Source: Paenibacillus rhizosphaerae
GTDB taxonomy: Bacteria; Bacillota; Bacilli; Paenibacillales; Paenibacillaceae
Direction of reading: 5' to 3'
Length of the DNA: 64,000 bases
Assembly: GCF_014192015.1 (NCBI RefSeq)
Contig: NZ_JACHXJ010000004.1
Span: forward strand, 186,001 to 250,000
In this document: positions 17,484 to 25,035 of the stretch, piece by piece
Layout of the letters: the number at the start of each line of letters is the position of its first letter
Position numbering within the stretch: position 1 is the stretch's first letter
Notes under the pieces: model-generated
The model's database searches: none
Told to the model about the DNA's origin: nothing
What the model saw: the letters and a program-made list of their open reading frames with translations, nothing else
Position numbers and translations under genes: made by a program

Positions 17484-18403
17484 AAGAGTCTGTTCTGACA
17501 ACTATCGGGTTGACGAAGAAGTTCAAGGGACAGACCGCCTTGGATCATGTAAACTTGGTTGTAGAAAAGGGAGATATATACGGTTTCATCGGGCAAAACG
17601 GGGCAGGAAAAAGCACGCTGCTACGTATCGTGACTGCGCTGGCCCGGCAGACGAGCGGAATCGTCAGCTTGTTCGGGGAAAGCGGCGAGGCGGGGTTGAT
17701 TGAAGCCCGGAAGCGCGTAGGGGCAATCATTGAAAGCCCAACCTTATATCCCGATATGACAGCCCGCGATAATCTTGAAGTCCATCGATTGCTCCGGGGG
17801 ATCCCAGGTAAGGCATGCATAGCGAAGACGCTTGCCCTTGTCGGGCTTCAGGATACGGGGAAGAAGAAGGCGAGGAACTTCTCGCTCGGTATGAAGCAGC
17901 GCTTGGGCTTGGCCATCGCCTTGCTGGGCGACCCGGAGCTGCTTATACTCGATGAACCGACGAATGGCCTGGACCCTGGGGGCATCGTGGAGCTTAGAGA
18001 GCTGGTCAAGAGGCTGAATCGCGAGATGGGACTTACGATTCTAATCTCCAGCCATATCTTGAGCGAGCTGCATCAGATGGCAACGAAGTACGGCATTATT
18101 CATAAAGGCAGACTGCTCGAGCAATTGACCCATGAACAATTAAATGAGAAGTGCAAGCAGCACCTTCGTATCCGGGTCGATGATCCAAGCCAGGCCGCAA
18201 CGGTTCTCGAGATGGAACTGGGCGCGCCTGATTATGAAGTTCTGCCGGATGGCACGATCAAGCTCTACAGTCTCTATCACGATGTCAGAAGGGTATCTAT
18301 GGCTTTGACAAGGAGCGGCCTGGTCATCGAATATTTGGCGCCAGGCGGGGATGACTTGGAAAGCTATTTTACCAAACGGGTCGGGGGAGAACTTCATGAT
18401 TAA
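17480..18403 (+). CDS. ABC transporter ATP-binding protein, bacitracin/lantibiotic-resistance type
   Basis: Cytoplasmic ATPase of 307 aa in the BcrA/CcmA-like group, energising the permease encoded by the next gene. Walker A is GQNGAGKST (38-46), the signature FSLGMKQRL lies near 135, Walker B LLILDEPTNGLDPGG near 155, and the switch region includes ISSHILSE. The C-terminal extension of about 85 residues beyond the nucleotide-binding core is typical of BcrA. GTG start, overlapping the previous stop by 4 bp. The family pumps bacitracin-like or lantibiotic peptides from the membrane; the actual peptide is unknown. Confidence 0.94.
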   Translation: MKESVLTTIGLTKKFKGQTALDHVNLVVEKGDIYGFIGQNGAGKSTLLRIVTALARQTSGIVSLFGESGEAGLIEARKRVGAIIESPTLYPDMTARDNLEVHRLLRGIPGKACIAKTLALVGLQDTGKKKARNFSLGMKQRLGLAIALLGDPELLILDEPTNGLDPGGIVELRELVKRLNREMGLTILISSHILSELHQMATKYGIIHKGRLLEQLTHEQLNEKCKQHLRIRVDDPSQAATVLEMELGAPDYEVLPDGTIKLYSLYHDVRRVSMALTRSGLVIEYLAPGGDDLESYFTKRVGGELHD

Positions 18404-19160
18404 TTTGTTACGTACGGAGCTGTTCAAACTCAGCAAAAATAAAATTTTCTGGACATTGATCCTCATTGCGACGGTTGTTTTTGCCCTCCTGCACATTCTG
18501 ATCACCATCGGATGGTGGAAGATGGATAACTTGTATATGGAAGCGGGGCTAGAGCTGTTCTCTTCCCTTCCACTTGCTACAGCCCCGTTCTACTTCATGC
18601 TATTCTTGAGTACGTTTGCCGGTTTTTTTGTCGCGAATGACTTTACAATAGGGGTCGTCAAGAATATCGTCATGAGCGGAAATCGCAGAAGTCATATCTT
18701 TCTAGCTAAGTTTATCGTATTGGTACTCGGTTCCGTAATGCTAACTGTAGCTTGTCCGTTAATTGTAATCACAGGCGGGAAGCTATTGTTCGGATTTGGC
18801 GAAATGACAGACCCGTCGGCACTGGGCTTCCTGGCAAGAGGGATGGGCTTGTTCCTCATTCATATGCTTGCCTGCGTCGCCTTGTTAATGCTAATCGCTC
18901 TGCTTGCGGAAGATAGCGGGAAAACGATTATTATTTCCGTCGTCATTGCATTATTGATTTCCGTAGCGGAAGTTCTGAGACCGTTACCGGGGATATTGGA
19001 CGCTTTGTATCGCTATTCGATATTCCATCATCTTATTGATTCCTTCCGAATGGTGATGACCGCCCCCGATATGATTCAGTCTTTGTCAGTCGGACTTGGC
19101 ACCCTTCTAATTGTGATGTGGTGCGGAAATTTGGCGTTTAAGAGGAAAGAGATTAAATAA
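18396..19160 (+). CDS. ABC-2 type permease, BcrB/LanE-like
   Basis: Membrane subunit of 254 aa with about six hydrophobic helices (first at about 15-40). It partners the ATPase at 17480. The start at ATG 18396 is chosen because GGGGGAG precedes it and the sequence MINLLRTELFKLSKN is the canonical N-terminus of this permease family; it overlaps the ATPase gene by 8 bp. The family-typical FANDF-like motif appears as VANDFTIGVVKNIV near residue 80, with MSGNRRSHIFLAK after it. Expected role: removal of membrane-active peptide. About 20 bp separate it from the kinase gene. Confidence 0.9.
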   Translation: MINLLRTELFKLSKNKIFWTLILIATVVFALLHILITIGWWKMDNLYMEAGLELFSSLPLATAPFYFMLFLSTFAGFFVANDFTIGVVKNIVMSGNRRSHIFLAKFIVLVLGSVMLTVACPLIVITGGKLLFGFGEMTDPSALGFLARGMGLFLIHMLACVALLMLIALLAEDSGKTIIISVVIALLISVAEVLRPLPGILDALYRYSIFHHLIDSFRMVMTAPDMIQSLSVGLGTLLIVMWCGNLAFKRKEIK

Positions 19161-19181
19161 AGGCAGTGAAGGGGGAGATCC

Positions 19182-20081
19182 ATGATCTATGTAACGTCCG
19201 CTGCAGTTCTGCTTATGTTCATCTTTCTCCTTCGTCTGGTGTGGATCAAAAAGGAAATGCGACGAATATCGACCCAGGTCGAACGCTTCTATCAAGGCCT
19301 GAGCGGGAAAAAGGTCGACATTGCTTTGCTGGACAAAGATATCGAGGCGCTTGCCGGAAATATCAATCAATTAATCGATCTGGCGGTCCAGTCGAACAGG
19401 GATCGGATACGCAGTGATATCGAATTGAGGCAAGCGATCGCGAATATGTCCCATGATTTGAGAACGCCGCTAACGGCTATCATCGGGTATACCAAATTAT
19501 TGGGAGCCAATTCCGTCACGGTAGAGAAACGGGAGGAGTATTTGTCCATCATCAGAGCTACTGCCGATCGATTACATACCTTACTCCATGAGTTCTTTGA
19601 GCTGTCTCTCGTGCAATCTGCGGATTATCAGCTCAAGCTTGAACCCGTGCAAATCAATGCATTGTTGTGGGAAGTATTGACCGGATTTTATGATCAATTT
19701 GTTGAGCGGCGCTTGGAACCCGAACTTAACATAACGGATGAACCGCTGATTGCCCAAGCGGATCCGTCAGCAGTCAGACGTGTATTCGAAAATCTGATCG
19801 GCAATGTAATCCGTCATGCGACAGGAAAGGTAGCGATCAGCTTGAAGCAGGAGGAGGGGAATGTTGTGCTCATCTTCAGGAATGAAGCGGCCAATTTGAG
19901 CGAGCAAGACGTAGACCACCTGTTTGATCGCTTCTACACAGCGGATCGGTCAAGATCAAGTCGAAGAACAGGCTTGGGGCTATCTATTGCTTATAGTCTC
20001 ATGTCAAAGATGGATGGGCGATTGACCGCGGGGCTCCAAGACGGATGCTTGGAGATAAGATGTGGGTGGAATCGAAGCTGA
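19182..20081 (+). CDS. Sensor histidine kinase, small membrane type
   Basis: Kinase of 299 aa with a single N-terminal membrane helix (about 4-20) and no evident extracellular sensor domain. Dimerisation/phosphoacceptor helix: MSHDLRTPLTAI with His91. HATPase motifs: N-box FENLIGNVIRHA and a G-box TGLGLSIAYSL near residue 265. It closes the 15242-20081 group and is the natural partner of the OmpR regulator. Kinases with minimal sensors next to BcrAB-type transporters often take their signal from the transporter or within the membrane; whether that holds here is inference. Confidence 0.92.
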   Translation: MIYVTSAAVLLMFIFLLRLVWIKKEMRRISTQVERFYQGLSGKKVDIALLDKDIEALAGNINQLIDLAVQSNRDRIRSDIELRQAIANMSHDLRTPLTAIIGYTKLLGANSVTVEKREEYLSIIRATADRLHTLLHEFFELSLVQSADYQLKLEPVQINALLWEVLTGFYDQFVERRLEPELNITDEPLIAQADPSAVRRVFENLIGNVIRHATGKVAISLKQEEGNVVLIFRNEAANLSEQDVDHLFDRFYTADRSRSSRRTGLGLSIAYSLMSKMDGRLTAGLQDGCLEIRCGWNRS

Positions 20082-20148
20082 AATAGGAAATGAACCACCT
20101 TGTCACTAAGCAAGCTGTGCCGCCAAATCCAGTAACGGGAGTGCCAAC

Positions 20149-21096
20149 ATGTCCAAATCCAAAAGACTGCTCGACCTGATGATGACGATTAACCGGATGC
20201 GCCGCTTCAAAGTCAAGGAGCTGGCCGACGAATTCGGGGTGTCCACCCGGACGATCCTAAGGGACTTGCAGGAGCTGAGCGAGCTCGGCGTGCCTTTATA
20301 TTCGGAAGTGGGGCCGCACGGCGGCTACCAGGTACTGAAGGAACGGATCCTGCCCCCGATCGCCTTTACGGAGGAAGAGGCGGTGGCGATCTTTTTCGCG
20401 GTGCACGGCCTCCGGCATTATGTCCATATCCCGTTTGAGACGGAGAGCTCGTCCGCGCTCCAGAAATTCTACCACTACATGCCCGGGGATGTACGCGACC
20501 GGATCGACCGGATGAAGAACCGGGTGGACTTTATTACACCGTCCAGGCGGGCGGGTGCGCCCCATTTGTCCGTCCTGCTGGACGGAGCCGTGAACCAGAA
20601 GGTGCTGCGCATCGTTTACGAATCCCGCGGCGGCAGCTCGGTCCGGCAGATCCAGCCGATCGGCATCTACGCCAGTCAGGGACTGTGGTACTGCCCGGCG
20701 TACTGCTTCCAGCGGAAGGATTTCCGCCTGTTCCGGTGCGACCGAATGACGGACGCCGCCGAGGATACAACCGGCCTTGAAGCTGTCAACCTCAGCCATG
20801 TGCATCTGGGGAACCGGAAATCATTTCACAGGGAGGACTCGGCGGAGCTTCACTGCTATGTGGAACTGACCCCGGAAGGCGTGGAACGGTGCGAGGGAGA
20901 ATTGTGGCTGGAATCCAAGCTGCATATCCGCGAGGACGGGACCGGCTGGGTAGACGGAATGATTCCGGAGCAAGACCTTTCGTTTTACGCCCAATTTTTT
21001 ATCGGCTTGGGAACGAATGCGACCGTGAAAGTGCCTCAGGCACTGGTCGGTCTGATCCGCGAAAAACTCGCTGAACTGCTGTCCCGGTACGAATAA
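20149..21096 (+). CDS. YafY-type transcriptional regulator with WYL domain
   Basis: DNA-binding regulator of 315 aa. The N-terminal DeoR/HTH_11 helix-turn-helix occupies about residues 5-60 (RRFKVKELADEFGVSTRTIL). A WYL-like ligand-sensing domain lies at about 140-225, with the core changed to GLWYCPAY, and a C-terminal WCX-like extension follows. WYL regulators often respond to nucleotide or stress signals, but the ligand is unknown here. It is preceded by a 67-bp gap after the kinase gene without a visible terminator, so readthrough is possible. The MATE exporter gene follows after 150 bp and is a plausible target. Confidence 0.9.
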   Translation: MSKSKRLLDLMMTINRMRRFKVKELADEFGVSTRTILRDLQELSELGVPLYSEVGPHGGYQVLKERILPPIAFTEEEAVAIFFAVHGLRHYVHIPFETESSSALQKFYHYMPGDVRDRIDRMKNRVDFITPSRRAGAPHLSVLLDGAVNQKVLRIVYESRGGSSVRQIQPIGIYASQGLWYCPAYCFQRKDFRLFRCDRMTDAAEDTTGLEAVNLSHVHLGNRKSFHREDSAELHCYVELTPEGVERCEGELWLESKLHIREDGTGWVDGMIPEQDLSFYAQFFIGLGTNATVKVPQALVGLIREKLAELLSRYE

Positions 21097-21205
21097 CAGT
21101 CATTTTTAGGGAAGTAAGGGCTTACCAAAAAAAGAATATTAAATTTTCAGTGTTTTTCTGTTAAATGTCATGTATTTTCATGAAAACTGTGCTAACATAC
21201 CTTTG

Positions 21206-21226
21206 TTTCAAAGAATACGTTTGAAA
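21206..21226. promoter_or_regulatory. Operator-like inverted repeat ahead of MATE gene
   Basis: TTTCAAA (21206-21212) and its reverse complement TTTGAAA (21220-21226) with a 7-bp spacer lie 20 bp before the MATE start, close to where a repressor would block transcription. No convincing -35/-10 pair was found in the AT-rich 150-bp gap. Confidence 0.35.
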
Positions 21227-21245
21227 GAAAGGTGAATTCTGACTC

Positions 21246-22655
21246 ATGACCACAACTGTTCAAGAGCCTTCTGCACGGTCAGAAAAACGGCTCAGTCTTG
21301 TCCGCCTCACCTGGCCTATATTTCTCGAATTGTTCCTGTTCATGCTGATGGGCAGTGTCGATACATTGATGCTCAGTTCGGTTTCCGATAATGCCGTCTC
21401 CGGCGTCGGCGCCGCCAACCAAATTATTTCCATCGCCATCCTCGTGCTGGAGGTGATCGGCAGCGGGGCGGCGATCGTGGTGGCCCAGTACCTGGGCTCC
21501 AAGAAACTCAGCGACGCGGCGCAGGTGACCGGAAATGCAATCACGCTGAACCTGGCCGTAGGGGTGCTGTTAAGCGTTATTTTTCTCGCCTTCGGCGGAA
21601 TGATGCTGCGCCTGCTTAACGTGACCGGGGAAATTTACGGGTACGCCGAGTCCTATATCCAGATCGTCGGAGGCGGCATTTTCCTGCAGGCGCTGATTAA
21701 CGCCCTCGCCGCAACGATCCGGACCCATGGATTCACCAAAGAAACGATGGTTGTGTCGCTTCTGATGAACATCATTCACGTGGCAGGGAACTATGCGCTG
21801 ATCTTCGGGCATTTCGGCCTGCCCGCACTGGGTGTTCAGGGAGCGGCGATCTCGACAGTATTCAGCCGCCTGGTCTGCCTGCTGATCTTCTTCTGGCTGC
21901 TGTACCGGGTCATGGAAGTGCACGTGGAATGGCGTTATTACATCCGTCTGTCGAAGAAATTCGTGCTGAAAATTTTGAATGTCGGCATTCCGTCGGCTCT
22001 GGAAAGCATCGTATACCAAATGTGCCAGCTGACCTTCACCCTGTACGTAACCTACCTTGGAGCAGAGGCAATGGCCACCCGGCAGTATGCCGTGAACATC
22101 TCGATGTACATCTATTTGTTCAGCATGGCGATCGGCATGGGCACGGCCATTATGGTCGGCCATTACGTCGGTGAACGACGCAATCAGGACGCCTACACCC
22201 GGGTGTTTCAGAGTGTGAAGTGGGCGCTGGCCGCCACGATCGCCATCGACTTGATCATTATCCTGTTCCGCGTTCCGCTGATGGGCTTGTTTACGAACGA
22301 TGCGCTCATTATCAAAATGGGGGCGCAGGTCATCCTGCTCAGCATCGTGCTGGAGACCGGCCGAACCGTCAACATCGTCATTATCAACTCGCTGCGCGCT
22401 TCGGGAGACGCCAAGTTCCCGGTATATATGGGGCTCTTGTCCATGGTATGCATGTCTCTGCCGCTGGGATACTTCCTCATATTCAAGCTTCACATGGGCC
22501 TTGCCGGCGTGTGGCTCGCCATTGCCGCGGACGAATGGGCTCGTGCCGTCATGATGTATTTCCGCTGGCGGAGCCGGGCTTGGGAGAAGCATGCGCTGAT
22601 CGAACCGCAGGACGGACCCGAGGCCGTGCCGGCAACGGTGCCGACGACCGGTTAA
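21246..22655 (+). CDS. MATE-family multidrug/Na+ or H+ antiporter
   Basis: Exporter of 469 aa with about twelve transmembrane helices in two homologous halves. Family features are the N-terminal LTWPIFLELFLFMLMGSVDT, the ALRASGD segment near residue 380 and the loop GTAIMVGHYVGERR near 300, all typical of the NorM-like branch. A non-conserved hydrophilic tail of about 25 residues ends the protein. Expected to export cationic drugs or metabolites. The upstream neighbour is a WYL regulator, and an operator-like repeat lies in the gap. Confidence 0.93.
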   Translation: MTTTVQEPSARSEKRLSLVRLTWPIFLELFLFMLMGSVDTLMLSSVSDNAVSGVGAANQIISIAILVLEVIGSGAAIVVAQYLGSKKLSDAAQVTGNAITLNLAVGVLLSVIFLAFGGMMLRLLNVTGEIYGYAESYIQIVGGGIFLQALINALAATIRTHGFTKETMVVSLLMNIIHVAGNYALIFGHFGLPALGVQGAAISTVFSRLVCLLIFFWLLYRVMEVHVEWRYYIRLSKKFVLKILNVGIPSALESIVYQMCQLTFTLYVTYLGAEAMATRQYAVNISMYIYLFSMAIGMGTAIMVGHYVGERRNQDAYTRVFQSVKWALAATIAIDLIIILFRVPLMGLFTNDALIIKMGAQVILLSIVLETGRTVNIVIINSLRASGDAKFPVYMGLLSMVCMSLPLGYFLIFKLHMGLAGVWLAIAADEWARAVMMYFRWRSRAWEKHALIEPQDGPEAVPATVPTTG

Positions 22656-22703
22656 CCGAGGGTTAAGACGGCTGGATATAACGGGAGACAGGCGCAAGGC
22701 AGG

Positions 22704-22807
22704 TTGCGCACTCCCGGTAATCACGATATAATGTACCTGATGCAGTTACAGTTGGTTGATCCGAGTGACTGCTTTTCTTTTGACTCTTACTGTGATGGAA
22801 ATAGTAT
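22704..22807 (+). promoter_or_regulatory. Two candidate sigma-A promoters for DsbA-like gene
   Basis: P1: TTGCGC (22704-22709), 17 bp, TATAAT (22727-22732). P2: TTGACT (22780-22785), 16 bp, TAGTAT (22802-22807). Both point toward the gene at 22854. No terminator is visible after the MATE gene. Confidence 0.55.
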
Positions 22808-22853
22808 CAGTTTACCTATCAAAGAACATCACCCCAAAAGGAGAGGTTTGCAT

Positions 22854-23579
22854 ATGAAAATCGAAGTTTGGTCGGACTTTGCCTGCCCGTTCTGCTATAT
22901 CGGCAAGCGCCGGTTCGAGGCGGCTCTTGAGCCGTTCGCGCACAAGGATGAGGTTGAGGTCGTGTTCCGCAGCTTCGAGCTGGACCCGGGCGCACCGAAA
23001 GACAACGACAAGGACATTCACAGCATTCTGGCCTCCAAGTACGGCATGAGCTGGGAGCAGGCCAAGGCGGCCAACGACAACATGACCGAGCAGGCCAAGA
23101 CGGTAGGGCTCACGTACAATTTTGATACGCTGGTTCCGACCAACACGTTTGACGCGCATCGTCTGACGCAGTGGGCCGGGGAGTTCGGCAAGCGGTACGA
23201 AATGACGGAGCGGCTGTTCAAGGCGTACTTCACCGATTCCGAACATTTGGGAGACCGTGCGGTATTGGCGCGCTTGGCCGGCGAAATCGGGCTGGACGCC
23301 TCTGCGGCAGCCTCCATGCTGGAGAGCGATGCTTACACGGCCGATGTCCGCAAGGACGAGGGAGATGCGGGCCGGCTCGGCGTCAACGGCGTGCCGTTCT
23401 TCGTCATCAACCAGAAATATGGCATTTCCGGCGCGCAGCCGACCCAGGTGTTTGCCGAAGCGCTGGACAGCATCTGGCAAGAGGAGCATCCGCTGACGCT
23501 GCTGGGGAACAGTGCTGACGGGGATGACCTCTCCTGCACGGACGGTTCCTGCCAGGTGCCGACGGATAAAAAGGCGTAA
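22854..23579 (+). CDS. DsbA-family oxidoreductase, FrnE-like
   Basis: Cytoplasmic thioredoxin-fold protein of 241 aa with an inserted helical domain. The start at 22854 is fixed by AAAAGGAGAGG just upstream; the frame is open for 50 further codons without homology. The catalytic motif is CPFC (C11, C14) in EVWSDFACPFCYIGK. The cis-proline loop GVNGVPFF lies near 180, and the C-terminal SGAQP segment is typical of FrnE/2-hydroxychromene-2-carboxylate-isomerase-like proteins. No signal peptide. The C-terminus has an extra Cys pair (SCTDGSC). Likely a disulfide oxidoreductase or isomerase in stress response; the substrate is unknown. A strong terminator follows. Confidence 0.92.
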   Translation: MKIEVWSDFACPFCYIGKRRFEAALEPFAHKDEVEVVFRSFELDPGAPKDNDKDIHSILASKYGMSWEQAKAANDNMTEQAKTVGLTYNFDTLVPTNTFDAHRLTQWAGEFGKRYEMTERLFKAYFTDSEHLGDRAVLARLAGEIGLDASAAASMLESDAYTADVRKDEGDAGRLGVNGVPFFVINQKYGISGAQPTQVFAEALDSIWQEEHPLTLLGNSADGDDLSCTDGSCQVPTDKKA

Positions 23580-23633
23580 ACGCTGCGCTTGCCTGCAAGG
23601 CGCCTGAAATTGAATAAAGGCTGTTAGAAGAAG

Positions 23634-23684
23634 AAAGGCTGCCTACAACCGGGCTTGCGAGCAATCCGGGAGGCAGCCTTTTTG
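23634..23684. terminator. Terminator after DsbA-like gene
   Basis: Stem AAAGGCTGCCT (23634-23644) / AGGCAGCCTTT (23671-23681), with a second inner pairing (CCGGG/CCCGG-like) in the loop, then T-rich sequence. It separates the convergent genes at 22854 and 23729. Confidence 0.85.
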
Positions 23685-23728
23685 GCTGTTATTTTATTAA
23701 GGATTTTATGAAGATGCGGCTCGACCGG

Positions 23729-24784
23729 TTAATAGACCGTTTTGGTCAGCTGCTTGAACAGCTGGAAGCCGATCTCGTCCACATGCCGTTTCTGGGGCCT
23801 CATCATGGACAGCATTTTCATCGCAAAGCTGCCGTTGTTGGACAGCACGACGACCGCTGTGTTTTTTTCCATGTGAAAGCCCAGGAAGCTGCTCGAGCCG
23901 TACGTTCCGCCGTTATGCCAGTGAATCCGGTCGTGGTAGATGCCGGTTTTGACCATCCATCCGAGGCTGACGTCCTCGCCGCGGCGCACCCGGTGACGGG
24001 GCTTCTGACCGTCGCGAAGCGCGGCTGTGATCGGGGCCGAGCCCATACCGACGTTCGCTTTCGCGAATTGGAGCAGGTCCCGCGCCGTGGAACGCAAGCC
24101 TCCCGCGCCGGCGAGAACGCCCAGATCCCAGTGGGGAACCGGCTTGCCGTTGGCCGTATACACAGGGAGGAGACGGGACTGCTGTTCTTCATTCAGTTCA
24201 AAGAGCGTGTCCTCCATAAATAACGGCCCGCAAATCTCTTCCCGCATGAGCTGTTCCAGACTCCGGCCGGTGCAGCGGCTCAAGATGAGCCCGAGCAGGC
24301 CTACGCCGAGATTGGAATACTCGAAGCTTCCGCCCGATGAGGGTTTGGTTTTCAGCAGGTCCTGCAGCAGATGCTGCTCGGTGTAGTTTTGGTACGGATT
24401 CAGTTTGTCGGTCACGGTCTGCTTCAGACCGGCCGGCAGCCGCGGGAGTCCAGAAGTATGCGTGGCGAGCTGTTCCAGCGTGATGGCGCTGACTTTGGCG
24501 TTAGAGGCGATTTCAGGTATGTATTGGCCTACGGTATCCCTCAGCTGCAGTTTGCCCTGACGCTGCAGGATACACAGAAGTGAGGTCGTAAAAACTTTCG
24601 TTACGGATGCGATTTCATAGATGGCTGATGCGTAATCGAAGCCCGGAGGCTGTCCCCAGCCGGTGTAAAAATGGTCCCCGTTCTCCAGAATGCCGATGGT
24701 GACGCTTAGCGGGTTTCTTTCCCCGTAATGCTCCTGCACCAGGTAATTGGCTTCTTCAATGATTTCATGGTCAGGAATGATCAT
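23729..24784 (-). CDS. Serine hydrolase, class C beta-lactamase fold
   Basis: Cytoplasmic or non-classically located hydrolase of 351 aa, with no signal peptide visible. Active-site motifs: SVTK (S60, K63), YSN (Y156, N158) and HNGG near residue 295, equivalent to the SxxK/YxN/HxG set. The family covers beta-lactamases, D-amino-acid peptidases and esterases, and the lack of an export signal argues for an esterase or peptidase role. The ribosome site AGGTG (minus strand) is just upstream of the ATG at 24784. Monocistronic; the 250 bp between it and the divergent gene at 25036 contain only AT-rich sequence and a weak 5-bp hairpin near 24968-24991. Confidence 0.88.
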   Translation of the reverse strand: MIIPDHEIIEEANYLVQEHYGERNPLSVTIGILENGDHFYTGWGQPPGFDYASAIYEIASVTKVFTTSLLCILQRQGKLQLRDTVGQYIPEIASNAKVSAITLEQLATHTSGLPRLPAGLKQTVTDKLNPYQNYTEQHLLQDLLKTKPSSGGSFEYSNLGVGLLGLILSRCTGRSLEQLMREEICGPLFMEDTLFELNEEQQSRLLPVYTANGKPVPHWDLGVLAGAGGLRSTARDLLQFAKANVGMGSAPITAALRDGQKPRHRVRRGEDVSLGWMVKTGIYHDRIHWHNGGTYGSSSFLGFHMEKNTAVVVLSNNGSFAMKMLSMMRPQKRHVDEIGFQLFKQLTKTVY

Positions 24785-25035
24785 GCTTTTGGCACCTCCT
24801 ATCTATATTAGACGCCCTGACCCCCGAACAGGTTTCGCTAGCAGGTTTACCAATTAGAGGATTACCCTTTTTTAGCGTGCGTGACGCGCAGAATTGTAGA
24901 ATGAAACGGCGGTTTTTATCGAAAAAAATGCAGAAAATCTCCAAAAAACTAACATTCTTGGCTGGACAGACCGATATGGGAGGTAGGGTCTTTTTTTGTT
25001 TCTACTCAAAATAAGGGAATTGGAGGGAATTTACA

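Noticed and set aside
18351..18395. Upstream ATG of the BcrB-like permease
   Set aside because: It adds 15 residues unlike the family and lacks a ribosome site; the start at 18396 has GGGGGAG and the canonical N-terminus.
24968..24997. Terminator or attenuator before the BIG2 gene
   Set aside because: The stem AGACC/GGTCT has only 5 bp with a 14-nt loop; the T-run alone is not enough to call it.
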